From: JBOGZI01 sp050697275
Lineage (GTDB): Bacteria; Actinomycetota; Thermoleophilia; Solirubrobacterales; 70-9
NCBI GenBank assembly: GCA_050697275.1
Contig: JBOGZI010000126.1
Location: 1 to 17,171 of the forward strand
Reading direction: 5' to 3'
DNA length: 17,171 bases
The position numbers and the translations under genes are program-made. Below, one piece after another: positions 6,510 to 13,432 of this stretch. A model generated the notes under the pieces. That model was not told the DNA's origin. It ran no database searches and saw nothing but the letters and a program-made list of their open reading frames with translations. Positions within the stretch are counted from its first letter, which is position 1; the number at the start of each line of letters is the position of its first letter.

Positions 6510-6605
6510 CTAGACCCCGATCGGCTGGAAGGTCTGGGCGCGGTTGCGGCTGCGCTCCTTCTTCGCCCGCAGGTGTCGCCAGACCGACGGGCGTGTCTCA
6601 GCCAC
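6510..6605 (-). pseudogene. 31-codon remnant matching the protease C-terminus
   Basis: In the minus frame starting at GTG 6605, which overlaps the last 8 bases of rpiA, the sequence runs 31 codons to a TAG at 6512-6510. Its last 14 residues read RSRNRAQTFQPIGV, against RCKNKAQTFQPVGA at the end of the protease: 9 of 14 identical, with Cys/Ser, Lys/Arg, Val/Ile and Ala/Val as the changes. Just upstream is another basic stretch, RAKKER, matching RIKKDGKR of the protease. The catalytic domain and signal peptide are absent. The best reading is the last codons of a former tandem copy of the protease whose body was deleted. A real small translated peptide, coupled to rpiA, cannot be excluded. Confidence 0.6.
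6517..6539 (-). repeat. Repeat copy B: 3' end of protease remnant
   Basis: Partner of 5415-5437: 22 of 23 bases identical, same strand, same frame, each followed by a TAG stop 5-7 bases further on. Confidence 0.85.
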
Positions 6606-7254
6606 GCTCGACGGAGTCGCCGTGGGCGACCAGCACCTCGCTCACCATCGGGGCGGGGAAGAGCCCGTGGTCCACGACTCCGGGCACCGCCGCAAGTCGG
6701 GCCGCGAGCTCGGTCGGGTCGGAGACCTCCCCGAGGTAGTCCGCGATCACGCCGCCGTCGGGGCTGTGCGGGGTGTCGGTCCGTCGCTCCACCTCCCCGA
6801 GCTCGCCCAGCCGGGCCAGGGTCGAGGCGAGCCCGTAGGCGTGCAGCTCGAGCGGGATCGGCGCCGAGATCCGCTCCACCGTCTTCGAGGAGTCGGCGAT
6901 CACCACGAAGCGTTCGGCCGCGGCGGCGACGATCTTCTCGCGGGTGTGCGCGCCGCCGCCGCCCTTCACCAGCCAGCGGTCCGGCGCGATCTGGTCCGCC
7001 CCGTCGATCGCCAGGTCGAGCCGCTCCAGCGACTCGAACTCCTCGACCGGGATGCCCAGCTCGCGCGCCTGCTCCCCGGTGGCGACAGATGTCGCCACGC
7101 AGCGCAGCCCGCTCAGCCCGCGTTCGGCGATCGCCGGCAGCAGGTGGGCGACGGTGGAGCCGGTGCCGAGGCCGAGCCGCATCTCGTCCTCGACCAGTTC
7201 CGCCGCGGCCTCGGCGGCCAGCTTCTTCTCGGCATCGAGGTTCGGACCGGGCAC
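6598..7254 (-). CDS. rpiA: Ribose-5-phosphate isomerase A
   Basis: Interconverts ribulose-5-phosphate and ribose-5-phosphate, joining the two pentose phosphate branches. The 218 residues match RpiA length. Motifs are GLGTGST at 28-34 (phosphate/sugar binding), IDGADQI at 83-89 and KGGGGAHTREK at 97-107. By alignment in mind with E. coli RpiA (Asp81, Asp84, Lys94, Glu103), the active-site residues are Asp84, Asp87, Lys97 and Glu106, all present; the family DGADE reads DGADQ here. GTG 7254 is chosen because TAGATT ends 7 bases upstream and the conserved N-terminus fits. It is divergent from tkt across 71 bases. The unrelated RpiB is the form known from mycobacteria and many other actinobacteria, so RpiA is mildly notable. 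Confidence 0.95.
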   Translation of the reverse strand: MPGPNLDAEKKLAAEAAAELVEDEMRLGLGTGSTVAHLLPAIAERGLSGLRCVATSVATGEQARELGIPVEEFESLERLDLAIDGADQIAPDRWLVKGGGGAHTREKIVAAAAERFVVIADSSKTVERISAPIPLELHAYGLASTLARLGELGEVERRTDTPHSPDGGVIADYLGEVSDPTELAARLAAVPGVVDHGLFPAPMVSEVLVAHGDSVERG

Positions 7255-7261
7255 GGCGGGG

Positions 7262-7267
7262 AATCTA
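7262..7267 (-). promoter_or_regulatory. -10 box TAGATT for rpiA
   Basis: Minus-strand TAGATT ends 7 bases before the rpiA GTG, indicating a leaderless transcript. It shares the 71-base divergent region with the tkt promoter. Confidence 0.45.
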
Positions 7268-7312
7268 GTTCCTGCGGGGCCATTCGCGCCTGCGGTGGCC
7301 GGAAACCACTAC

Positions 7313-7318
7313 TAGGAT
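7313..7318 (+). promoter_or_regulatory. -10 box TAGGAT for tkt-tal
   Basis: TAGGAT ends 7 bases before ATG 7326. Its AGGA core could be mistaken for a Shine-Dalgarno, but the spacing fits the -10 pattern seen at the other genes. A GTG at 7320 would be only 1 base downstream and is therefore unlikely to be the start. Confidence 0.45.
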
Positions 7319-7325
7319 CGTGCCC

Positions 7326-9392
7326 ATGGCCGTCGCCGTCGAGAAGAGCGCCGAGATCGAGACACTCGCGATCAACACGATCCGCACCCTCTCGATCGAC
7401 GCGATCCAGAAGGCCAACTCCGGCCACCCGGGCACCCCGATGGCGCTGGCGCCGGTCGCCTACGTGCTCTGGCAGCGCTTCCTGCGCTTCGACCCGCAGG
7501 ATCCGATCTGGCCGAACCGCGACCGCTTCGTGCTCTCCAACGGGCACGCATCGATGCTGCTCTACGCGCTGCTCTTCCTCACCGGGGTGCGGGCGGTCGA
7601 TCCCGACTACGAGGTGGTCGGCGAGCCCTCGGTCAGCCTCGAGGACATCAAGCGCTTCCGCCAGCTCGACTCGCGCTGCCCCGGCCACCCCGAGTACCGC
7701 TGGACCTCCGGGGTGGAATCGACCACCGGCCCGCTCGGCCAGGGGATCGCGACCAGCGTCGGCATGGCGCTCGCCTCGAGGTGGCTCGCCGCCCGTTACA
7801 ACCGCTCCGGGTTCCCGCTCTTCGACTTCGACGTCTACGCCTTCGCCGGCGACGGCTGCTTCGAGGAGGGGGTCTCCAACGAGGCGGCCTCGCTGGCCGG
7901 CCATCAGCGGCTGGCCAACCTCTGCTGGGTCTACGACAACAACCACATCTCGATCGACGGCCCCACCGAGATCACCTACCAGGACGACGTCGCCGCGCGC
8001 TTCATGGGCTACGGCTGGAACGTGACCAGGGTCGGCGACGCCAACGACCTCCCCCTGCTCACCCGCGCCTTCGGGGAGTTCCGCAACGAGAGGGACCGCC
8101 CGACCCTGATCATCGTCGACAGCCACATCGGCTATGGCTCGCCACACAAGGTGGACACCGCCGAGGCGCACGGGGAGCCGCTCGGCGAGGAGGAGGTGCG
8201 CGAGACCAAGCGCGCCTACGGCTGGCCGGAGGACGCGCAGTTCCTGGTCCCGGACAGGGTCCGCGAGCACTTCGACGAGGGGATCGGACGGCGCGGCGCG
8301 AAGCTGCGCGAGGAGTGGGAGAGCCTCTTCGACGGATACCACCGAGAGCACGAGGTCCGCTTCAAGGAGATCCGCGGCATGCAGCGGCGGGAGCTTCCGG
8401 CGGGCTGGGACGTCGAGATCCCCAGCTTCGAGGCCGACGAGAAGGGGATGGCGACGCGCAAGGCCTCCAACCAGGTCGAGAACGCGGTCGCCCGCCGGGT
8501 GCCCTGGCTGCTGGCGGGCTCCGCCGACCTCACCGGCTCGACCTCGGTCGGGCTGGAGGGCGAGGAATCGCTGCAGCCCGAGACCCCGGGGGGCCGACAG
8601 CTCCACCTCGGCATCCGCGAGCACGAGTCGGCCGCCCTCTCCAACGGCCTCTCGCTGGCCAAGCTGCGCCCGCTCTGGTCCACCTACCTCACCTTCTCCG
8701 ACTACGCCAAGCCCGCGATCCGCCTCTCGGCGCTGATGGAGCTGCCGGTGATCCACGTCTTCACCCACGACTCGATCGGCCTCGGCGAGGACGGCCCCAC
8801 CCACCAGCCGGTCGAGCACCTGGCGGGGCTGCGCGCGATCCCCGGCCTCGACGTGATCCGGCCCTGCGACGCGAACGAGGTGGCGGAGGCCTGGCGGGCG
8901 GCGATGGACCGGCACCACCAGCCCGTCGCCCTGGTACTCACCCGCCAGGACGTGCCGATCCTGGACCGCTCGCGCTACGCCTCCGCCGAGGGCCTTCGCC
9001 GCGGCGGCTACGTGCTCGCCGACCCCGACGACGGCGAGCCCGAGGTGATCCTGATCGCCACCGGCAGCGAGGTGGCCCTCGCGGTCGCCTCGCACGAGAA
9101 GCTGATCGCCGACGGGGTGCGGCCGCGGGTGGTCAGCCTGCCCTGCTGGGAGCTTTTCGAGCGGCAGGACCAGGCCTACCGCGACGAGGTGCTCCCCCCC
9201 GAGATCACCGCCCGCGTCTCGATAGAAGAAGCCTCTACCATCGGCTGGGAGCGGTTCGTGGGGCCCCACGGCGAGATGATCGGAATGCATACCTTCGGCA
9301 GCTCCGCCCCGCTCAAGGACGTCCAGACCAAGTTCGGCTTCACGCCCGACCGGGTGGTGGAGGCGGCCAAGGAGGTGTTGAAGCGAAAGTGA
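7326..9392 (+). CDS. tkt: Transketolase
   Basis: Thiamine-diphosphate enzyme moving two-carbon units between ketoses and aldoses in the non-oxidative pentose phosphate branch. The 688 residues match full-length transketolase. The N-terminal ThDP domain has NSGHPGTPMA at 31-40 with the conserved His, SNGHAS at 71-76, GPLGQG at 135-140 and the ThDP-binding motif GDG (175-177) followed 28 residues on by NN (205-206). The central domain has LTGSTSV and GIREHESAALSNGL, and GEDGPTHQPVEHL carries the acceptor-phosphate and His contacts. The C-terminal domain has ATGSEV and FGSSAPLKDVQTKFGFTPD. ATG 7326 is preferred to GTG 7320 because of the TAGGAT spacing. The stop overlaps the tal start in GTGA, so the two are co-translated. 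Confidence 0.97.
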   Translation: MAVAVEKSAEIETLAINTIRTLSIDAIQKANSGHPGTPMALAPVAYVLWQRFLRFDPQDPIWPNRDRFVLSNGHASMLLYALLFLTGVRAVDPDYEVVGEPSVSLEDIKRFRQLDSRCPGHPEYRWTSGVESTTGPLGQGIATSVGMALASRWLAARYNRSGFPLFDFDVYAFAGDGCFEEGVSNEAASLAGHQRLANLCWVYDNNHISIDGPTEITYQDDVAARFMGYGWNVTRVGDANDLPLLTRAFGEFRNERDRPTLIIVDSHIGYGSPHKVDTAEAHGEPLGEEEVRETKRAYGWPEDAQFLVPDRVREHFDEGIGRRGAKLREEWESLFDGYHREHEVRFKEIRGMQRRELPAGWDVEIPSFEADEKGMATRKASNQVENAVARRVPWLLAGSADLTGSTSVGLEGEESLQPETPGGRQLHLGIREHESAALSNGLSLAKLRPLWSTYLTFSDYAKPAIRLSALMELPVIHVFTHDSIGLGEDGPTHQPVEHLAGLRAIPGLDVIRPCDANEVAEAWRAAMDRHHQPVALVLTRQDVPILDRSRYASAEGLRRGGYVLADPDDGEPEVILIATGSEVALAVASHEKLIADGVRPRVVSLPCWELFERQDQAYRDEVLPPEITARVSIEEASTIGWERFVGPHGEMIGMHTFGSSAPLKDVQTKFGFTPDRVVEAAKEVLKRK

Positions 9393-10465
9393 AGGGCACC
9401 GACGCACTGCGCGAGATCGGCCAGAGCATCTGGCTCGACAACATCACCCGGCCCATGCTCGACGACGGGACCGAGCAGCGGTACATCGACGAGCTCTCCG
9501 TCACCGGACAGACCTCCAACCCGACCATCTTCGACAAGGCGATCAGCGGCGGCGACGCCTACGACGAGCAGATCGCCGAGCTTCATCACAAGGGCCTCGG
9601 GGGAGAGGAGCTCTTCTTCGAGCTCGCCCTCGCCGACATCAACCGCGCCGCGAAGATGTTCCACCCGGTCCACGAGCGGACGGAGCGAGTCGACGGCTGG
9701 GTCTCGGTCGAGGTCTCGCCTCTGCTCGCCTACGACACCGAGAAAACGATCCAGCAGGCCGCCGACCTGCACGGGCGCGCGGACGAGAACGTCTTCGTCA
9801 AGATCCCCGGGACCCCGGAGGGGCTGCCGGCGATCGAGGAGTCGATCTACGCCGGCATCCCGATCAACGTGACCCTGCTGCTCTCCTCGGACCAGTACGA
9901 GGCCGCCGCCGACGCCTTCATGCGCGGGATCCAGCGGCGGATCGACGACGGCCTCGATCCGGCGGTGCCCTCGGTGGCGTCGGTCTTCCTCAGCCGCTGG
10001 GACGTGGCGGTCGCCGACCAGGTCCCGCCCGAACTCCGCAACAGGCTCGGGATCGCGGTCGGCAAGCGCTCCTACCGCTCCTACCGCGAGCTGCTGGGGT
10101 CGGAGCGCTGGCAGGCGCTCGAGAAGGCGGGCGCCCGCCCGCAGCGGCTGCTCTTCGCCAGCACCGGGACCAAGGACCCGGATGCGTCCGAGGCGCTCTA
10201 CGTGGAGGCGCTCGCCGCCCCGGACACGATCAACACGATGCCCGACAAGACCCTTCTCGCGACCGCCGAGCTGGACGGGATCGGCGACCCGATCCCCGAG
10301 GACGGCGGCGACGCGATGAAGGTGATGGCCGAGTACGCCGAGGCCGGCGTCGACACCGACGAGCTGGCGGTCCGTCTCCAGAAGGAGGGGGCCCAGAAGT
10401 TCGTCGACTCCTGGCGCGAGCTGCTGAAGACGATCGAGTCCGAGTCGGCGCGCCTGGCCGCCTGA
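9389..10465 (+). CDS. tal: Transaldolase
   Basis: Transfers the dihydroxyacetone unit between sugar phosphates through a Schiff base; partner of transketolase. The 358 residues match the long actinobacterial-type transaldolase. Landmarks are TSNPTIFDKAI at 42-52, VSVEVSPLLAYD at 105-116, the active-site VFVKIPGTPEG with Lys138 at 135-145, NVTLLLS at 160-166, SVFLSRWD at 198-205 and LFASTGTKDP at 255-264. GTG 9389 overlaps the tkt stop (GTGA), with a perfect AAGGAGGTG Shine-Dalgarno at 9369-9377 inside the end of tkt, somewhat far upstream. This arrangement means tal is translated from the tkt transcript. A hairpin follows the stop by about 21 bases. Confidence 0.96.
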   Translation: MKGTDALREIGQSIWLDNITRPMLDDGTEQRYIDELSVTGQTSNPTIFDKAISGGDAYDEQIAELHHKGLGGEELFFELALADINRAAKMFHPVHERTERVDGWVSVEVSPLLAYDTEKTIQQAADLHGRADENVFVKIPGTPEGLPAIEESIYAGIPINVTLLLSSDQYEAAADAFMRGIQRRIDDGLDPAVPSVASVFLSRWDVAVADQVPPELRNRLGIAVGKRSYRSYRELLGSERWQALEKAGARPQRLLFASTGTKDPDASEALYVEALAAPDTINTMPDKTLLATAELDGIGDPIPEDGGDAMKVMAEYAEAGVDTDELAVRLQKEGAQKFVDSWRELLKTIESESARLAA

Positions 10466-10486
10466 ATTCGCTCTCCCGGCCCCAGG

Positions 10487-10511
10487 CGTCACGCACGGCT
10501 CGTGCGTGATG
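10487..10511. terminator. Hairpin after tal
   Basis: TCACGCACG (10489-10497) and CGTGCGTGA (10501-10509) are perfect inverted repeats around a GCT loop, extended by one G-T and one C-G pair to an 11-bp stem. It lies 21 bases after the tal stop. Only TTT follows nearby, so it could be a U-poor terminator of tkt-tal. As a near-perfect dyad upstream of the delta-60 gene, it could equally be an operator. Confidence 0.45.
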
Positions 10512-10526
10512 AGCGTTTGATGAGCG
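10507..10526 (+). repeat. TGATGAGCG direct repeat upstream of the delta-60 gene
   Basis: TGATGAGCG occurs at 10507-10515 and 10518-10526, two bases apart, giving an 11-base period close to one DNA turn. The pair ends 8 bases before the likely -10 box at 10535, where a -35 or activator site would lie, and the first copy overlaps the hairpin's right arm. Confidence 0.6.
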
Positions 10527-10534
10527 CCGCGGCC

Positions 10535-10540
10535 TAGCCT
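10535..10540 (+). promoter_or_regulatory. -10 box TAGCCT for the delta-60 gene
   Basis: TAGCCT ends 11 bases before ATG 10552, predicting a leader of only a few bases. The flanking sequence TAGCCTGCGG recurs upstream of the small gene at 15134. Confidence 0.4.
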
Positions 10541-10551
10541 GCGGCCAACCC

Positions 10552-13392
10552 ATGATCAGACGTCTCAGCCTCCCGGCGGCGATCACCGCGCTATGCGCGC
10601 TGTCGCTGCCAGCCGCCGCCCTCGGCGCCGCCGGCGATCCGGACCCGAGCTTCAGCGGCGACGGCCGGCTCACCACGGCCTTCGGCACGACCCCCTTCCA
10701 TGCGGCCGACCGCGGCAACGCGTCGGCCAAGGACGGCAGCGGCAGAATCTACGTTGCCGGCACGACGCCCGCGAACGGCGGCGAGCTCGCGGTCGTCCGC
10801 CTCACGGCAACCGGCACGATCGACACCACCTTCGGCGCCAACGGCATCGTGACCACCGACGTCTCCGGCGCCGGCTCGAATGACCGGGGCAACGCGGTCC
10901 TGATCGATGGGAGCGGCAACGTCGTGGTCGCGGGGACGACCGACGTGTTCAGTGACAACTCCAACTTCGCGCTGGCGCGATACACCAGCTCCGGCGCTCC
11001 CGACCCCGGATTCGGGGGCGGGGACGGCGTTGTGGTCACCGACTTCGCCGGCACGGAGGACGAGGCATCCGCGGTGGCGCTGTCCGGCAGCAACCTGGTG
11101 GCGGCGGGCTGGACCGACACCGATCCCGACACCGACAACAGCTCGTATGACTTCGCCCTCGCCTCGTACACCTCGACCGGCGCCCCAGATTCCGGCTTCG
11201 GTGGCGGTGACGGGCTCGTGACGACTGACTTCGGGTCCGACGACGACCAGGCATCGGCGGTGATCGCTACGGCGGGGCCGACGATCGTCGCCGCCGGCAG
11301 GACCGATCCGGTGAGCGGGACCGACTTCGCCGATTTCGCGGTCGCCCGCTACGACGCCACCGGCGCGCCCGACAACAGCTTCGACACCGACGGCAGGCAG
11401 ACCGTCGACTTCACCGGCTCCGACGGAGACAACGCGACAGCGCTCAGCGCGGACTCAACCGGCCGGATCCTGGTCGCCGGGTCGGTGCCCGGGACCAGCA
11501 ACACCGACTTCGGGGTCGCCCGCCTGACCACGGCCGGCGCCCTCGACGGAGGATTCGACACGGACGGGAAGGCGACCGTCAACTTCCCCTCGGCGAGCTC
11601 CTCCGATCGTGCACAGGCGGTCGCCGCCGGACCGGGCGACAGCGTGATCATGGTCGGCCAGACCGGCACCGAGAACGGGAGCATCGGCGCCGGGGCCCAG
11701 TTCATGATCGCCAAGCTGACCAGCGCGGGAGGCCCCGATACGGGCTTCGACACGGATGGGATGGTCGGCGTCGACTTCAAGCCGGCTGAGGACACAAACG
11801 ATGAGGGGACGGGCGTGCTGGTGGACGCGACGACCATCGTCGCGACGGGCACCGGGAACAACAACTTCGCCGCCGCCCGCCTCTCGATCACGACTGGCGC
11901 GCTTGACACAACCTTCGGCCCGGACAGCAACGGCAAGGTCGACGTCGATGTCGTGGCGCCGACGCCGAGCAGCGAGAGCGCCAGCGCCGTCGCACTGCAG
12001 CCCGACGGCAAGATCGTCGTCACGGGCCCGACGAACGCCGGTCCCACCGACCAGTTCCGGGGCGACCAGGACTTCGGCCTGGCGCGCTACGGCCCGGATG
12101 GAAGCCTCGACTCCGGTTTCGGCGCGGGCGGTCTGGCGACCACGAACTTTGCGGGCGGCGTCAGCCCCGACAACGGCACCGCCGACTCGCCGGCCGCTGT
12201 CGCCCTGCAGAGCGACGGCAAGATCGTCGTCGCGGGGAGAACAGACCCGCTTGGCGGGGACCAGGGTGACTTCGCGCTGGCGCGCTACAACCCGGATGGA
12301 AGTCTCGACACCGGGTTCGGGACGGGTGGTCTGGTGACGACCGACTTCGGCGGCGCCACGGGCGACTTCGCCACCTCGGTCGCCGTCAAGGGCACCGCCG
12401 GCGACCCCTCGTTCCGGATCGTCGCCGCCGGCGCCAGGGGAGGTCCCAGCGCGGCGCAGGAGGACTTCGCGGTGGCGGTCTATGACGAGAGCGGGGCTCC
12501 CGACAACGGCTTCGATACCGATGGGGAGCAGACCACCGAGCTCGGAGCGGGCGACGTCGCCAACGGCGTCGCAATCCAGCCGGACGGTGCCATCGTCGCG
12601 GCCGGGCAGAAGTTCGACTTCTCCCCCTTACCGGCCGACTTCGCTTTGGTCCGCTACGGGACCGGTGGGGCACCCGACCCGAGCTTCGGGGGAGGCGATG
12701 GAATCGTCACCACCGACTTTGCCGGCGGCACCGACATCGGCGAAGCGGTGGCGGTCCAGGATCTGGGCGGTGGCCAGGTCCGGATCGTGGTCGTCGGACG
12801 TGCCGCTCCGGGCGCGAGCTCCCCGCTCGACGCCGGGGTCGCCGCCTATACGACCGACGGCTCGCTCGACGCGAGCTTCGCACCCGGCGCGCCCGATGGC
12901 GACGGCAAGCTCATCGTCGATCTCGACAGCGATTTCGACGCGCTGCGCGACGTAGCCGTGCTGCCCGGTGGGAGGATCGTCGCCTCCGGCTCGGTTGGAA
13001 CCGACAACTTCGGCCTTGTCCGGATCACGCTCGGGGGCGCCCTCGATCCCACCTTCGGCGGCGACGGCCTCGCCTCGACCGCGTTCGGCCCCGGCCAGCT
13101 CGCGGCCTTCGGTCTCGCCGTCCAGCCCGACGGCAAGATCGTCGCGGCGGGCGGGATGCTCATTCCCCAGAGCGGCTCGGACTTCATGGTCGCCCGCTAC
13201 CAGGCCGACCCCCCGCCCGGCCCTGGCCCGGGGACGCCGGGGACGCCGCCGGCGATCCCGGTGACGCCGTCGATCCAGCCGGCGACGACTGTTCCCGCGC
13301 CGACGACCAAGAAGAAGAAGTGCAAGAAGGGCTTCGTCAAGAAGAAGATCAAGGGCAAGAGGAAGTGCGTCCGCAAGAAGAAGCGGAAGTAG
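10552..13392 (+). CDS. Large secreted delta-60 repeat protein with basic tail
   Basis: A 946-residue exported protein. The signal peptide is clear: MIRRLS, a hydrophobic run to about residue 22 and a cleavage site near ALGAAG. The rest to about residue 885 is an array of about 14 copies of a ~60-residue repeat, each with a G-x-x-D-x-x-F-x-x-x-G core (GTIDTTFGANG, GSLDTGFGTGG) and, in several copies, the QPDGKIV strand, as in the delta-60 repeat family (TIGR02608). Such repeats probably form beta-propeller-like extracellular structures; no activity is known. A Pro/Thr-rich linker at 887-919 leads to a 27-residue tail at 920-946 with 19 Lys/Arg and two Cys (KCKKGF...GKRKC). ATG 10552 directly precedes the signal peptide. 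It interrupts the run between tal and pgi; no link to carbon metabolism is apparent. Confidence 0.9.
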   Translation: MIRRLSLPAAITALCALSLPAAALGAAGDPDPSFSGDGRLTTAFGTTPFHAADRGNASAKDGSGRIYVAGTTPANGGELAVVRLTATGTIDTTFGANGIVTTDVSGAGSNDRGNAVLIDGSGNVVVAGTTDVFSDNSNFALARYTSSGAPDPGFGGGDGVVVTDFAGTEDEASAVALSGSNLVAAGWTDTDPDTDNSSYDFALASYTSTGAPDSGFGGGDGLVTTDFGSDDDQASAVIATAGPTIVAAGRTDPVSGTDFADFAVARYDATGAPDNSFDTDGRQTVDFTGSDGDNATALSADSTGRILVAGSVPGTSNTDFGVARLTTAGALDGGFDTDGKATVNFPSASSSDRAQAVAAGPGDSVIMVGQTGTENGSIGAGAQFMIAKLTSAGGPDTGFDTDGMVGVDFKPAEDTNDEGTGVLVDATTIVATGTGNNNFAAARLSITTGALDTTFGPDSNGKVDVDVVAPTPSSESASAVALQPDGKIVVTGPTNAGPTDQFRGDQDFGLARYGPDGSLDSGFGAGGLATTNFAGGVSPDNGTADSPAAVALQSDGKIVVAGRTDPLGGDQGDFALARYNPDGSLDTGFGTGGLVTTDFGGATGDFATSVAVKGTAGDPSFRIVAAGARGGPSAAQEDFAVAVYDESGAPDNGFDTDGEQTTELGAGDVANGVAIQPDGAIVAAGQKFDFSPLPADFALVRYGTGGAPDPSFGGGDGIVTTDFAGGTDIGEAVAVQDLGGGQVRIVVVGRAAPGASSPLDAGVAAYTTDGSLDASFAPGAPDGDGKLIVDLDSDFDALRDVAVLPGGRIVASGSVGTDNFGLVRITLGGALDPTFGGDGLASTAFGPGQLAAFGLAVQPDGKIVAAGGMLIPQSGSDFMVARYQADPPPGPGPGTPGTPPAIPVTPSIQPATTVPAPTTKKKKCKKGFVKKKIKGKRKCVRKKKRK
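10636..13200 (+). repeat. Array of ~14 delta-60 coding repeats
   Basis: The cores recur roughly every 55-70 codons; counting the G-x-x-D-x-x-F cores by eye gives 14. Most copies have diverged at the DNA level. The copies at about 12079-12140 and 12277-12338 remain very similar at a 198-base (66-codon) offset. Confidence 0.8.
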
Positions 13393-13420
13393 CCAGCGTC
13401 TAGCTGAGCCCCGCGCGGGT

Positions 13421-13426
13421 TAGGCT
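13421..13426 (+). promoter_or_regulatory. -10 box TAGGCT for pgi
   Basis: TAGGCT ends 6 bases before GTG 13433, the exact spacing for transcription to begin at the start codon. No Shine-Dalgarno is present. Confidence 0.5.
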
Positions 13427-13432
13427 GCGCGC

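Noticed and set aside
7781..9388. Upstream in-frame extension of tal through tkt
   Set aside because: It lies out of frame over transketolase. Transaldolase homology starts just after GTG 9389, which overlaps the tkt stop in the usual coupled way.
7113..9407. 764-codon minus-strand frame opposite tkt, and similar frames opposite tal and pgi
   Set aside because: Low-complexity Arg/Gly/Ala/Val-rich translations with no motifs, mirroring GC-rich third positions of the true genes on the other strand.
10636..13200. Delta-60 array as a toxin, adhesin or CRISPR-like repeat
   Set aside because: The repeats are in-frame coding units of a recognised extracellular repeat family. There are no toxin domains, and spacing and divergence do not fit CRISPR.
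13410..13419. CCCGCGCGGG palindrome between the delta-60 gene and pgi
   Set aside because: Only 10 bases with no loop in GC-rich DNA; expected often by chance.
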